Counted from the stretch's first letter, positions 34,620 to 44,052 are shown. The stretch: DNA of 64,000 nucleotides from Flavobacterium circumlabens (GCF_004345565.1 NZ_SLWA01000001.1:219892-283891), one strand, 5' to 3'. Notes: a model not told the origin generated them from the sequence alone. Numbers and translations: made by a program.

Positions 34620-37600
34620 TTATTTCACCACCTGAACCCAAAATCCTTTGGTTCTGGCCAGGAAAGTATGATCGTACATCGCTTCACATTGCAGTCCCGG
34701 CAAATAATAAGTTCCAAGATAAGAGGCATTCAGTAAAATTTTGAACGTTTTAGTTTCTCCGGCTTTCAGTCCAAAATAGAAATTCGTCCTGTCATCACGG
34801 ATATCAATATAATCAGCTGTATTATTTGTTGCTTCACCGTAATCCGTAAAACGGGTGTTTACAATTTCGAAACCGGATGGTAAAATCTGCGACAAAGCTA
34901 CATTTTGAACGTATTCATTCTTCAGATTTTTAATAGTTACCTCAGCAACGAACTCCGTTCCCTGAGCAATTTTCGACACCTCAATTACGCTGCCTTTTCT
35001 GTTTCGGAAAACAATTCTGGCCGAAAGATTATTTTCTACCGCATTTTCCTGACCAATAGGAAGGATTCCGGTATTTAACACACGAACATAAATCGTATTC
35101 TTTTTATTGTTTTTTAAAGTGATACTATTGGCTCCCGATTTCACCACCAGGTTTCGGTCTGCAACGGTTTTAGCGGTTTTTATAGTCTGCGCTTTTCCGT
35201 CTTTGCTAAACTGAAGATCAATTCCTTTAGGGCCGTTATGGAGTGAGAATTTCGACATGGCATACAAACAATAAGCAGTAGTCTGGGTACTCATCCATTG
35301 GTCACTTGCCATATTTTTGGCCAGTTTTGTAGCCATCAGGAAGGAATTTTCTTTTTGGTTTAACAACAATAATGTTTCCAAAGCCATGGCTCTGTTCCTG
35401 TCACCTGAACCATAATAGTAATAATTATAATCACTTGAAGTATCATCGATTTTACTGTGCAATAACAAGGTCAATCCGGCGCTTTTTTGTCCTGCCAGCA
35501 CATAAGCCGCTGCCAGACGCAATTTACTTTCGTTTGAAATTCCGGTTGTTTCGCGTAATCTGTTCATGGAAGACAAATCGGGAGAACCTGCCAGAGCCAA
35601 TGTATACAAACGATACGCCTGTGCCATATCATTCCCGTATCGTGGTTCAAAACGCCATTTTTTGGCTTCTTTTTGCTGATAGGAGATCCATTTTGACTTG
35701 AAATTAATCGGTAAAACATATCCTTTTTTCTCTGCTTCTATTATAAAATGTCCGGCATACGAAGTTCCCCAATCGTCTGCAATCGTATTTCCCTGCCAGT
35801 AAGCAAGTCCGCCGTTTGGCAACTGAAAACCTCCTAATCTTGTGATTCCTGCCGTTACATTCTTTTGAATAAGCTGTTGGCGCGTGGCATCAATATCTGC
35901 TACATCACTCAAAAACAATTGCGGAAAAACAGCTGAAGTCGTTTGCTCTACACAACCATGCGGGTATTGAATCAGATATTGCAATCTTCCATTCAGATTA
36001 ATGGTCGGCATAGAAGAAACTTCCAGCTTGGCTTTGTTACTTCCCGAAACACCGAAGGTTTTCCAGTAAATCGTTTTAGAACTGCCGGGTGCTAAAATCA
36101 CATCTGTGTAGGTATTTGTAACCGGATTCGGATTGGTCATATCAATCTCGACCTCATAAGATGATTTTTCTTTTCCGGAGGTGGCGATAATCTGCACTTT
36201 TGCAATTCCGGTCAGGCTTCCTACTGCAAGATTGAAATATGCCATTTTCTCATCCGGCTGTGTAAAAGTTACATTTTGAGCAGCACTTCCGATTACCTGT
36301 AGCCCTTTGCTGGTTTTAATCTGAAGTTTTACATTTTTAATATTTTTCTCCGTTGCGAAAACCGTAACCGGAATGGTCACTTTTTCTGATGGTGAAATTT
36401 TTCTTGGCAACGAAGCCAGCACCATTAACGGACTGCGAACCGGAGTTGCTTTTTCTACACTTCCATAAGCGCTTGTTGCAGCATCACCCGCAACAACCAT
36501 TGTTCGTACTGATCCTATATATTTTGGTAACGTAACCTGATGGGTTTTGGTCTGTCCTTTTTCCAGTTTGAAGGGGCCCAGATAAATTACAACCGGTTTA
36601 AAACGATTGGCTTTCTTAGCCTTTCCTCCGCCTAAATCCTGATCTCCACCAATACTGAAAATCTGATTTACTTTTCCGCCGTAAGCGCCAATCACATCAT
36701 CGTAGACATCCCAGGTTTTTACACCTAAGGCTTCGCGAACGTAAAAACTATCCCAGGCATTTGGTGTTTTAAATCGGGTTAAATCCAATAATCCTTCATC
36801 GACTATGGCAATGGTATATGTCATTTCTTTACCTGACTTCTCACTCACTTTTACAGGGAATGATTGTTCCGGTCTTAAAACATCCGACATGGTAATCGTT
36901 GGTTCCAGTTTTGTATTTTTATCGACTACTCCAATCGGAACAATTCCGTACATACGAATCGGAGAATCATTTTTAGTCGAGGCGTGCGGTTGCAAAAGTG
37001 TAATATTGAAATAAACATTTGGAGCCATTGCCGCCGTAATCGGAATTTCAACTTTTGTTTCTCCTTTTTTGGTTTCTACCCAAAGTGTCTGTACTACTTT
37101 TGATCCATTTTCGACAGAAACCAAAGCACGTCCGCCTGCACTTGAAGGGAAAGAAATCTGTGCTTTCTCGCCTACGGCATAGTCTTTTTTATCTGTAGAA
37201 AAAACAAGCATATTGGCTGTTGAAGCATCTGTATTCCTCGTTTTTCCGGACCAGATTGGCCAATCTATATTTACGGTTAGTGCTGTTGCATGCCCTCCGG
37301 TTTCATCAGAAACACGAATCATATAGCGTCCCCACTCTTCATCGGTTAAGGCAAACTGAATACTTCCCTTCCCTGATGAATCGGTGTTTACTTTAAAGGT
37401 TTTATAAGAAGTTGTAGCTTCGGATGAATTGTAATTGGATAAGTTATCACTTGAAGCATCCCACCACCAGCGCCATTCTACTTTATAAACTTTTACTTCC
37501 AGATCCCTTACCGATTTTGGTCTTCCGTTTTCATCAACGGTTACAATATCAAAACGATTGTTTGTTCTGGTTTCCAGCATTCCGTATTTGTTGACTTCCG

Positions 37601-40304
37601 GTGCTTTTACGCCCACATATGTTTTGTACGGAGAATAGGTCGTAGCCATTGCATCCATACTGAAATCCCCGCCTTCTTCGTATACTTTTGTAATGAAAGA
37701 AGCTCTCAGCATTCCGGGTGCCTGTCCTTGTAACTTTGGATTAATATTGACCGATGCTTTTCCGTTTGCGTCTAATTTTCCGGAAAAAACATTCACTTCT
37801 TCGGTACTGAATCTGCGAACGAGGTCATCAAAGGTATATTTGTCATATCCTTTGAAAGTGGTTTTCTGTTCAGAGAATTTAGCCTGCATTTCTACATTCA
37901 GATTTTTAGCGATGGCGCCATGAAGCCACGTCACTTCAAGATTACTGGTGTTTGGATATGACGAAGACAATATGGTTCTCTGGAAACTATTCTTGATTTT
38001 TAAACGATTGGGTTTTATCGTTTCAATCTTTATGTTTTTATAAAATTTTGCTCCCCCAACACTTACCATTGCTTCCCAGCTTCCTGTTGGTGCATCGGGA
38101 TCTGTCGGCACGATAAACGCATAATGATTTAATTCATTCGATTTCTGAACGGTCTGATAGGATACTTTTCCGTTTGGATCGGTTAGCCTGAATTTTATCG
38201 GGTGAGCTTTTGGCAATTTATTCGAAGCATCATTCAAGATAAAAGACAAGTACAAATTATCTCCCGGACGCCAAACGCCACGTTCTCCATAAATAAATCC
38301 TTTCAGCCCTTTCTGAAGCGTTTCTCCGGCTACATCAAAATTACTTACGGATAATGAATTCCCGTCATCAAGCTTTACATAAGTTGACTGATCTCCTAAA
38401 GTAACGATTGCAAAATAGGCGAATTTATGGATCTGGAAGGTGGCAATACCTTCACTGCTGGTCGATGCAGTTGCAATTTTTTGCTGCTGATAGGTGTATA
38501 AATCAACACGTGCGTTCGAAACCGGTTCGGTTGTAATGATATTATTTACGGCAAACAAATACGATTTATTCTCTCCTCTTTTGGCAATTACCCCTAAATC
38601 GGAAGCTAAAATATTGGTTGCAATTCGGGCATTGTAATAATAGGAACCTGTACAAGGATCCTGGCTTTCTCTCCACTGATAATCGTCGTAATAGTAGTCA
38701 TCATAAGGATTCTCGCTATAATTCACATCATCTTCATCCACTTCTTCTTCTTCCTCATTTTGATTGGAATCTTCTTCTGATGTTTCACATTTGTATAGAG
38801 AATATTTCTTTTTATAAGAGAATTCTACGCGGTAAATCGCTCCCGGTTCTGGTTTAATAATTTTAGATAAGTCTAAGGCAAAAGTGTTCCATTTGCTTAA
38901 ATTAACCAACGTATTTTCTTTAAGATTAATGGTCGTTTTGGCAACGGGCTGAGAAACACGTTTTAAATTTTGAGATCCTTTTAATTCATTATTCTGAAGA
39001 AACTGCAGAATGTTATTTTTATAGATTTTGTACACTTTTACGTCCACGGCACTCAGATTTGCAGCTTCAAAATTCAGTTTCAGATTATTGGAACTTGGCA
39101 GAATCGTTCCGTTTTTTACAAATCGGACATTGGGTTTTATCTGGTCGAAAGAAATTTTCTGAGAATAACTCTCCTTCATTTTCTGGCCATACTGACTTTC
39201 TATTCCCTGAAAAACTTCAAGCAACAATTCGCCCGTTATATTTTGCTCCGGTGTGGCTTCTTCTTCCACCACTTCCGGTTCTGCTTCGACCGTTTCTTCC
39301 GGTGTTGCGACTGCTGCACTATCAACCGTAACGCTTGCCGAATCTACCGTAACTGTTGCAACCGGTTCTTCTACTACTACTTCGTGAACCACTTCCGGTG
39401 CGGGTTTCTCATTACTGAAATAAACTTTCAGCACATTTCCCTGCGTCGAAAATTTTAAATTATTGGTGTTCTGAATGGCGACCAGACCTTTGAAATCCTG
39501 GCCTTTCTCTAAAGGTTCTGAAAAATTGATTAAAACGGACTGATTATTTTCGTCTGGAACATCGACTTTTATAACTTTAAATTCATTTATGGACGTAATC
39601 GGAAAGTCAATTTTTCCTTTTTGGTCAATATCAAAATCATTCCCGTCATAAGCGATTTCAAGTTCACTTGGCTCATCAAAACGCTGGATACTGTCAATGA
39701 TAAATTTGAATTCTTTTCCTGATTTTACGTTTTTATCAAATTTAATTTTAAGCTGATTTCCTTTCTGACTGGCTAAGATTAATTTTTGAGCCGTCTCGGA
39801 ATCGATATCATCTGCTGTTTTCAAAACGCAGTTCAGGTACTGATATTCTTTACTGTGGGATTGAATATCGAGCGTATTGATCGTGAAATCCTGTTTTATG
39901 GTTTTAACCGTAAAATTAAATTTCGAAAGCTCTTTCTCTTTTTGTTTGGGAAGCGTAATCAGTTTGTCTAAGTTCAGCGTAACCTGATACTCTGTTCCCG
40001 GCTTTAATTTTTTCTCCGGAATAAAAGCAATAGTATTGCCCGAAAGCGCCACTACTTTTCCATTCACACTTGGTGAAATATCAAATAAATCGTCATCTAA
40101 AACCTCATTGACTTTCCATTCTTTTTTTTCGAAAGCCAAAACGACGCGTATGTCCGAATCTGAAGGGACAATTCCACCCGTAAAACTACTTATGTACTCT
40201 TTGAATAATGAAAAATCGGAATTAAAATCGGCAGCTGATTTTCTACCGCAAGATTGAAAAATAAAAAACACACAAAACACGAGAACTAATCCTTTTGCTT
40301 TCAC
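34620..40304 (-). CDS. Alpha-2-macroglobulin family lipoprotein
   Basis: A very large protein (1894 residues), a bacterial alpha-2-macroglobulin. The signal ends in a lipobox (IFQSC, Cys19). The thioester motif C1451-V-E-Q1454 is intact in PHGCVEQTTS. Around it are macroglobulin beta domains (MG2-like GVWRPGDNLYLSF at about 665) and the complement-like helical thioester domain (about 1430-1690). Such proteins trap proteases that enter the periplasm by covalent capture. Two unusual stretches are seen: a Val/Glu/Thr low-complexity segment at about 295-355 and an acidic, Tyr-rich stretch at about 515-545. It is followed by pbpC, the conserved pair. Confidence 0.94.
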   Translation of the reverse strand: MKAKGLVLVFCVFFIFQSCGRKSAADFNSDFSLFKEYISSFTGGIVPSDSDIRVVLAFEKKEWKVNEVLDDDLFDISPSVNGKVVALSGNTIAFIPEKKLKPGTEYQVTLNLDKLITLPKQKEKELSKFNFTVKTIKQDFTINTLDIQSHSKEYQYLNCVLKTADDIDSETAQKLILASQKGNQLKIKFDKNVKSGKEFKFIIDSIQRFDEPSELEIAYDGNDFDIDQKGKIDFPITSINEFKVIKVDVPDENNQSVLINFSEPLEKGQDFKGLVAIQNTNNLKFSTQGNVLKVYFSNEKPAPEVVHEVVVEEPVATVTVDSASVTVDSAAVATPEETVEAEPEVVEEEATPEQNITGELLLEVFQGIESQYGQKMKESYSQKISFDQIKPNVRFVKNGTILPSSNNLKLNFEAANLSAVDVKVYKIYKNNILQFLQNNELKGSQNLKRVSQPVAKTTINLKENTLVNLSKWNTFALDLSKIIKPEPGAIYRVEFSYKKKYSLYKCETSEEDSNQNEEEEEVDEDDVNYSENPYDDYYYDDYQWRESQDPCTGSYYYNARIATNILASDLGVIAKRGENKSYLFAVNNIITTEPVSNARVDLYTYQQQKIATASTSSEGIATFQIHKFAYFAIVTLGDQSTYVKLDDGNSLSVSNFDVAGETLQKGLKGFIYGERGVWRPGDNLYLSFILNDASNKLPKAHPIKFRLTDPNGKVSYQTVQKSNELNHYAFIVPTDPDAPTGSWEAMVSVGGAKFYKNIKIETIKPNRLKIKNSFQRTILSSSYPNTSNLEVTWLHGAIAKNLNVEMQAKFSEQKTTFKGYDKYTFDDLVRRFSTEEVNVFSGKLDANGKASVNINPKLQGQAPGMLRASFITKVYEEGGDFSMDAMATTYSPYKTYVGVKAPEVNKYGMLETRTNNRFDIVTVDENGRPKSVRDLEVKVYKVEWRWWWDASSDNLSNYNSSEATTSYKTFKVNTDSSGKGSIQFALTDEEWGRYMIRVSDETGGHATALTVNIDWPIWSGKTRNTDASTANMLVFSTDKKDYAVGEKAQISFPSSAGGRALVSVENGSKVVQTLWVETKKGETKVEIPITAAMAPNVYFNITLLQPHASTKNDSPIRMYGIVPIGVVDKNTKLEPTITMSDVLRPEQSFPVKVSEKSGKEMTYTIAIVDEGLLDLTRFKTPNAWDSFYVREALGVKTWDVYDDVIGAYGGKVNQIFSIGGDQDLGGGKAKKANRFKPVVIYLGPFKLEKGQTKTHQVTLPKYIGSVRTMVVAGDAATSAYGSVEKATPVRSPLMVLASLPRKISPSEKVTIPVTVFATEKNIKNVKLQIKTSKGLQVIGSAAQNVTFTQPDEKMAYFNLAVGSLTGIAKVQIIATSGKEKSSYEVEIDMTNPNPVTNTYTDVILAPGSSKTIYWKTFGVSGSNKAKLEVSSMPTINLNGRLQYLIQYPHGCVEQTTSAVFPQLFLSDVADIDATRQQLIQKNVTAGITRLGGFQLPNGGLAYWQGNTIADDWGTSYAGHFIIEAEKKGYVLPINFKSKWISYQQKEAKKWRFEPRYGNDMAQAYRLYTLALAGSPDLSSMNRLRETTGISNESKLRLAAAYVLAGQKSAGLTLLLHSKIDDTSSDYNYYYYGSGDRNRAMALETLLLLNQKENSFLMATKLAKNMASDQWMSTQTTAYCLYAMSKFSLHNGPKGIDLQFSKDGKAQTIKTAKTVADRNLVVKSGANSITLKNNKKNTIYVRVLNTGILPIGQENAVENNLSARIVFRNRKGSVIEVSKIAQGTEFVAEVTIKNLKNEYVQNVALSQILPSGFEIVNTRFTDYGEATNNTADYIDIRDDRTNFYFGLKAGETKTFKILLNASYLGTYYLPGLQCEAMYDHTFLARTKGFWVQVVK

Positions 40305-40487
40305 TTTTATTTAGAGTTATAAGGTTACAAATTATAGAAAATGACAGAACGTTTTAACATTTGACAGGTAAAGAGCATAACTATCGAAATGTCAAATATA
40401 TTGTAGTAAATGTAGAATATTTTTTGAAATCTTTAAGAGGAAAATTCAGTGTAATGAATTATTTTTTTTGCACTGAAAAATGATCAA

Positions 40488-40931
40488 TTATTTACGCCTT
40501 TCTATAAAAAAACGTTTCATTAAATCAGCCGCTTCATTGGCCATGATTCCGGAAACAACGGTAGTTTTAGGATGTAATTTGGTTCCCATGGTCATAAAAC
40601 CGCGTTGCTCATCCCTCGCACCAAAAACAATTTTCGAGATCTGGCTCCAGTACAAAGCTCCTGCACACATCTGACAAGGTTCGAGTGTGACATATAAAGT
40701 ACAATCCTTAAGGTATTTTCCACCTAAGAAATTAGCCGCGGCAGTAATCGCCTGCATTTCGGCATGAGCCGTAACATCATTTAATAACTCGGTGAGATTG
40801 TGACTTCTGGCAATCACTTTATCGGCAACGACAATTATGGCTCCAACAGGAATTTCGCCTTTATCAAAAGCCATTTCAGCTTCCTGCAAAGCTTTTTTCA
40901 TAAAGTACTCGTCGGTGAAGGGATTTATCAT
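40488..40931 (-). CDS. tadA: tRNA-specific adenosine deaminase TadA
   Basis: A 147-residue zinc deaminase that makes inosine at the wobble position of tRNA-Arg(ACG). The site is complete: H56-A-E58 and P85-C86-Q-M-C89, with PVGA near 28-31 as expected. Length is normal. The promoter -7 element TACTTTTG (minus strand, 40944-40937) ends only 5 bp before the ATG, so the mRNA should have little or no leader. The promoter and the first five codons are duplicated at 42242-42271, on the far side of the Fic gene. Confidence 0.95.
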   Translation of the reverse strand: MINPFTDEYFMKKALQEAEMAFDKGEIPVGAIIVVADKVIARSHNLTELLNDVTAHAEMQAITAAANFLGGKYLKDCTLYVTLEPCQMCAGALYWSQISKIVFGARDEQRGFMTMGTKLHPKTTVVSGIMANEAADLMKRFFIERRK

Positions 40932-40951
40932 AATTGCAAAAGTACATTTTT
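40921..40951. repeat. Direct repeat, right member at tadA promoter (copy 1)
   Basis: Top strand GGATTTATCAT, AATTGC, AAAAGTACATTTTT. It covers the tadA promoter and the first codons. It matches 42242-42271 at 28 of 31 positions by eye (two substitutions and one gap). Confidence 0.8.
40937..40944 (-). promoter_or_regulatory. tadA promoter (-7 element), near-leaderless
   Basis: TACTTTTG on the minus strand fits TAnnTTTG and is 5 bp from the ATG at 40931. Confidence 0.6.
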
Positions 40952-40996
40952 GAAGTAATTTTCCCGACTTAAAAACGAGAAAGTACCAGCAAAATT

Positions 40997-42121
40997 TTAA
41001 CTATCAATTGTTTCTTTGGCTGATAAGTTCAAATCATAAGATCGACTTCTACCTTCTCCCTTTGCTGTCAAAATATTTTTTTCTTTCAAATCCTGTAAAT
41101 CTCTTGTTGCTGTTGCCCTTGATGTTTTAGTAATAGATATGTATTTTATTGCCGTCATGCCGCCCACAAAACCAGCAACACCATTTTCGAACATTTTCAG
41201 AACAACTTTGGTTTGTCTCTCATTCATTTTATCTTTAAACTGATCTGTGAATTTGCTTTTGCTTAATGTAAAAAGTACAATTTGTTTTGCGTTTTTTTGA
41301 GATTCTAAAATTAAAGCAGAAAAATAAAAAATCCAATCTGTAATTTCCAGGGTTCGCTGCGCTTGTTTTAAAGATTGGTAATACTGTTTTTTGTTTTTTT
41401 CAATTGTACTTGAGATACTCATCAAAACTGGGCGATCCAAAGATTCCGACAGACATTTTTCAGCTATAGCCCTGCCAATTCTGCCATTCCCATCTTCAAA
41501 AGGATGAATGCTTTCAAAATACAAATGAGAAATAGCAGTTTTAATTAATGCTTTTTTAATATCGCTTGATTTTACTTCAAAATCATTGTACCATTGAATA
41601 AATTTTTTCATTTCAGCTGGTACCTGACTGGATGGCGGAGCTTCGAAATGAATAATTTCCTTACCATAACTACCGGAAACAATTTGCATAGGTTCTTGTC
41701 CGGTTCTATAATTCCCAGGACTAACATGTTTTGAATATTCCATCAGCATATAATGCCATTCTTTGATCGAAAATTCATTTAATTGATCCGAATAGGAATT
41801 CCTTACCGTAACCATCAATTTTCCAACGCCAAGAGCATTTTTATCCCTAATATGACCAAAAACATCAGCAATACCTAAATTTTTCTTAATCGAAGACATG
41901 ATATCCTGCCGACTAAAAAACTCACCTTCAATTTCAGAAGTTTTGATAGCTTCCGAAATCATAAATTGTAAAATAGTTTCCTGCTGAATTACAGTTGATA
42001 AAGAATCAACAAGGCCTTTTAGTTCTCCTGTTTCCAATGCAAATTCAATACATAATGCATCTATTACGGTAGCATCATATACAAAATTTTCCCAATCCGG
42101 TAATTGCCAATTGTAACTCAT
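40997..42121 (-). CDS. Fic family protein (AMPylase-type) with winged-helix domain
   Basis: A 374-residue Fic protein. The catalytic motif is HPFEDGNGRIGR (41476-41511 region). An inhibitory motif T61-S-E-I-E-G66 fits (S/T)xxxE(G/N), so an N-terminal inhibitory helix of the class II type is likely. The C-terminal 80 residues (RQTKVVLKMFENGV to SRATATRDLQDLKEKNIL) are a winged-helix DNA-binding domain. Fic enzymes transfer AMP or related groups to target proteins. The start at 42121 (MSYNWQLPDW) is chosen because the promoter overlaps any upstream ATG. Three copies of a 10-bp inverted-repeat half-site cover its promoter, suggesting autorepression. The gene lies between two copies of a 30-bp repeat. 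Confidence 0.9.
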   Translation of the reverse strand: MSYNWQLPDWENFVYDATVIDALCIEFALETGELKGLVDSLSTVIQQETILQFMISEAIKTSEIEGEFFSRQDIMSSIKKNLGIADVFGHIRDKNALGVGKLMVTVRNSYSDQLNEFSIKEWHYMLMEYSKHVSPGNYRTGQEPMQIVSGSYGKEIIHFEAPPSSQVPAEMKKFIQWYNDFEVKSSDIKKALIKTAISHLYFESIHPFEDGNGRIGRAIAEKCLSESLDRPVLMSISSTIEKNKKQYYQSLKQAQRTLEITDWIFYFSALILESQKNAKQIVLFTLSKSKFTDQFKDKMNERQTKVVLKMFENGVAGFVGGMTAIKYISITKTSRATATRDLQDLKEKNILTAKGEGRSRSYDLNLSAKETIDS

Positions 42122-42139
42122 GAGGCATTTAATTAAATT

Positions 42140-42193
42140 AATCGCCTCAAATATAATCATTTTTTGAGGCGATTAACCGAAATAATCGCCTCA
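42140..42193. promoter_or_regulatory. Operator array of the fic promoter (three 10-bp sites)
   Basis: AATCGCCTCA occurs at 42140-42149 and 42184-42193, and its reverse complement TGAGGCGATT at 42165-42174. The spacings between site starts are 25 and 19 bp. A further partial TGAGGC is at 42121-42126. On the minus strand the -7 element TATATTTG (42155-42148) overlaps the first site by two bases. Confidence 0.85.
42148..42155 (-). promoter_or_regulatory. fic promoter (-7 element)
   Basis: TATATTTG on the minus strand fits TAnnTTTG and overlaps an operator copy. The start codon lies 26 bp downstream. Confidence 0.6.
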
Positions 42194-42241
42194 TTTTATG
42201 TAAATTCCTATACTTGAAGGTTTGAATCAAATATGAGAAAA

Positions 42242-42271
42242 GGATTTATCATCGTTGAAAAGTACATTTTT
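42242..42271. repeat. Direct repeat, remnant of tadA 5' end (copy 2)
   Basis: Read on the minus strand it gives TACTTTTC, then ATGATAAATCC, which would translate as MINPF, the first five residues of TadA, before diverging. It is a relic of the tadA promoter and start, in the same orientation as tadA. Confidence 0.75.
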
Positions 42272-42315
42272 ACTTTATATTTTTTTATTACATTTAAACA
42301 CTGATATTTCAAATA

Positions 42316-43131
42316 ATGGATACAAAACATAAAATCACTGTTCCGGAACCCTGTCATGAAAACTGGGATAAAATGACTCCAAAAGACAATGGAAGATTTT
42401 GTTTAAGCTGCACAAAAACTGTTGTGGATTTCACTACAATGCTTCCGGATGAAATTCAGCATTTTTTTATTCAGAATCAAAGTAACAGCGTTTGCGGCAG
42501 GTTTAAGGAATCCCAATTGGATCCAATCTCTATTCAGATTCCAAGCCGTATTTTATATACTCAGACACAATACCATAAAATGTTTTTGCTTGCTTTATTT
42601 ATTGCGATGGGAACTACTTTGTTTAGCTGTGCCGATAAGGAGGGTAACAAAAATAGAATTGATAAAATCGAAATTGTTGACAATACAGAGCAAAATCAAG
42701 ATGAAGAGACGATTTCCTCCTGTTATGGACATGAAATCGAATCTAAAAAAATAAACAAACCAAAAACTCGCGAAGCATTTACACTTGGCATTGTAGTTCC
42801 TCGTAATTCTATTGAACAAGGAACTTTTAAGTATAATGTAATATATAATTCAAAGGATTTAGATGTTTTGCCTGTTCCGGAAATTGGAATGAAAAAATTT
42901 CTTGCTTTCTTTTCTAAAAACTATACTCCTTCAGACAAAACTGAAAAATCGCAAGGGAAAATATTGTTTATTATAGAAAAAGACGGCAGCTTAAGTAATT
43001 TTAATATCATTAAAAACACATCTCAAAAAAACGGAGAAGAAGCTATTGGAGTTTTACAAAGGTCCCCAAAATGGATTCCGGGAAAATTAAACAATCGTAT
43101 TGTTCGATCAACTTACATTTTACCAATATAA
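42316..43131 (+). CDS. Cys-motif / TonB C-terminal-like membrane protein, first of a tandem pair
   Basis: A 271-residue protein. The N-terminal domain (about 1-80) has four Cys (13, 29, 32 and 60), with PCHENWDKMTP and FCLSCTKTVVDF, likely a cytoplasmic zinc-binding module. One hydrophobic segment follows (about 85-103, MFLLALFIAMGTTLFSC). The C-terminal 70 residues (GKILFIIEKDGSLSNFNI, then RSPKWIPGKLNN) resemble the TonB C-terminal domain in the variant common in Bacteroidota. By family knowledge it could be an energy transducer or a regulator. It is followed after 4 bp by a paralogue whose first 100 residues are almost the same. Confidence 0.75.
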   Translation: MDTKHKITVPEPCHENWDKMTPKDNGRFCLSCTKTVVDFTTMLPDEIQHFFIQNQSNSVCGRFKESQLDPISIQIPSRILYTQTQYHKMFLLALFIAMGTTLFSCADKEGNKNRIDKIEIVDNTEQNQDEETISSCYGHEIESKKINKPKTREAFTLGIVVPRNSIEQGTFKYNVIYNSKDLDVLPVPEIGMKKFLAFFSKNYTPSDKTEKSQGKILFIIEKDGSLSNFNIIKNTSQKNGEEAIGVLQRSPKWIPGKLNNRIVRSTYILPI

Positions 43132-43135
43132 TTAA

Positions 43136-44008
43136 ATGATGGATAAAAAACATAAAATCACTGTTCCGGAACCCTGTCATGAAAACTGGGATAAAATGAC
43201 TCCAAAAGGCAATGGAAAATTTTGTTTAAGCTGCACAAAAACTGTTGTGGATTTCACTACAATGCTTCCGGATGAAATTCAGCATTATTTTATTTCAAAC
43301 CCAAATAAAAGTATTTGCGACAGGTTTAAAAACACACAATTAGACACAATCTCTATTCAGATTCCAAGCCGTGTTTTATATACTCAGACACAGTATCATA
43401 AAATGTTTTTGCTTGCTTTATTTATTGCGATGGGAACTACTTTGTTTAGCTGTGCGGATAAAGAGGGCAATAAGAAAAAGATAAACAAGGTAGAAGTCGT
43501 TGATAAAGAAGAAACCCCCGAAAACCATGTAACGGTTGGAATAGCATTACCTCCCAAGGACCCTTCAGAACATACTCTTCCACCGCCTCCCCCGCCAAAA
43601 GTAGATCAGGTAAAATTTGTAAAACCAGTAACTAAAGATTGTACCAAACCGACTAAAAATAAAGTAAAATCTTCAAATGAAGGTCAGGAAGAGGAATCTG
43701 CATTTGTTACTGGTGCAGTAATGCAAACCAATGCGGAATTTCCGGGTGGCATTGAAGCATTTTATAACTTTTTCGGAAAAGAATTTAAAAATCCCGAAAA
43801 CGTAAATGCTACAAACAACAAATTCAGAATTTCTTTTGCCGTTGAAAAAGACGGTTCTTTAACTTATCTGGAATCCGCACCCGGTATGGATCAGACCATA
43901 AAAAAGGAAGTAATCCGGGTTTTAAAATTATGCCCAAAATGGCAGCCGGGAGAATCAAATGGAAAAAAAATAAAAATGCAATATTCTTTACCAATAACGC
44001 TGGAATAA
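43136..44008 (+). CDS. Cys-motif / TonB C-terminal-like membrane protein, second of a tandem pair
   Basis: A 290-residue paralogue of the gene before it. It has the four Cys at 14, 30, 33 and 61, the same transmembrane segment (YHKMFLLALFIAMGTTLF), and a TonB-C-like end with NKFRISFAVEKDGSLTYL and LKLCPKWQPGESNGKKIKM. Its middle differs: it has a Pro-rich stretch (HTLPPPPPPKVDQ) of the type seen in TonB periplasmic linkers, and charged repeats. In DNA the first 320 bases are nearly identical to the first gene while the rest is not, which points to gene conversion or a recent fusion. It probably partners with TonB-dependent transporters, an inference. Confidence 0.75.
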   Translation: MMDKKHKITVPEPCHENWDKMTPKGNGKFCLSCTKTVVDFTTMLPDEIQHYFISNPNKSICDRFKNTQLDTISIQIPSRVLYTQTQYHKMFLLALFIAMGTTLFSCADKEGNKKKINKVEVVDKEETPENHVTVGIALPPKDPSEHTLPPPPPPKVDQVKFVKPVTKDCTKPTKNKVKSSNEGQEEESAFVTGAVMQTNAEFPGGIEAFYNFFGKEFKNPENVNATNNKFRISFAVEKDGSLTYLESAPGMDQTIKKEVIRVLKLCPKWQPGESNGKKIKMQYSLPITLE

Positions 44009-44052
44009 ACATTCGGAGCAATAACTGAGTAATAAAATTAAATTTAAAACCG

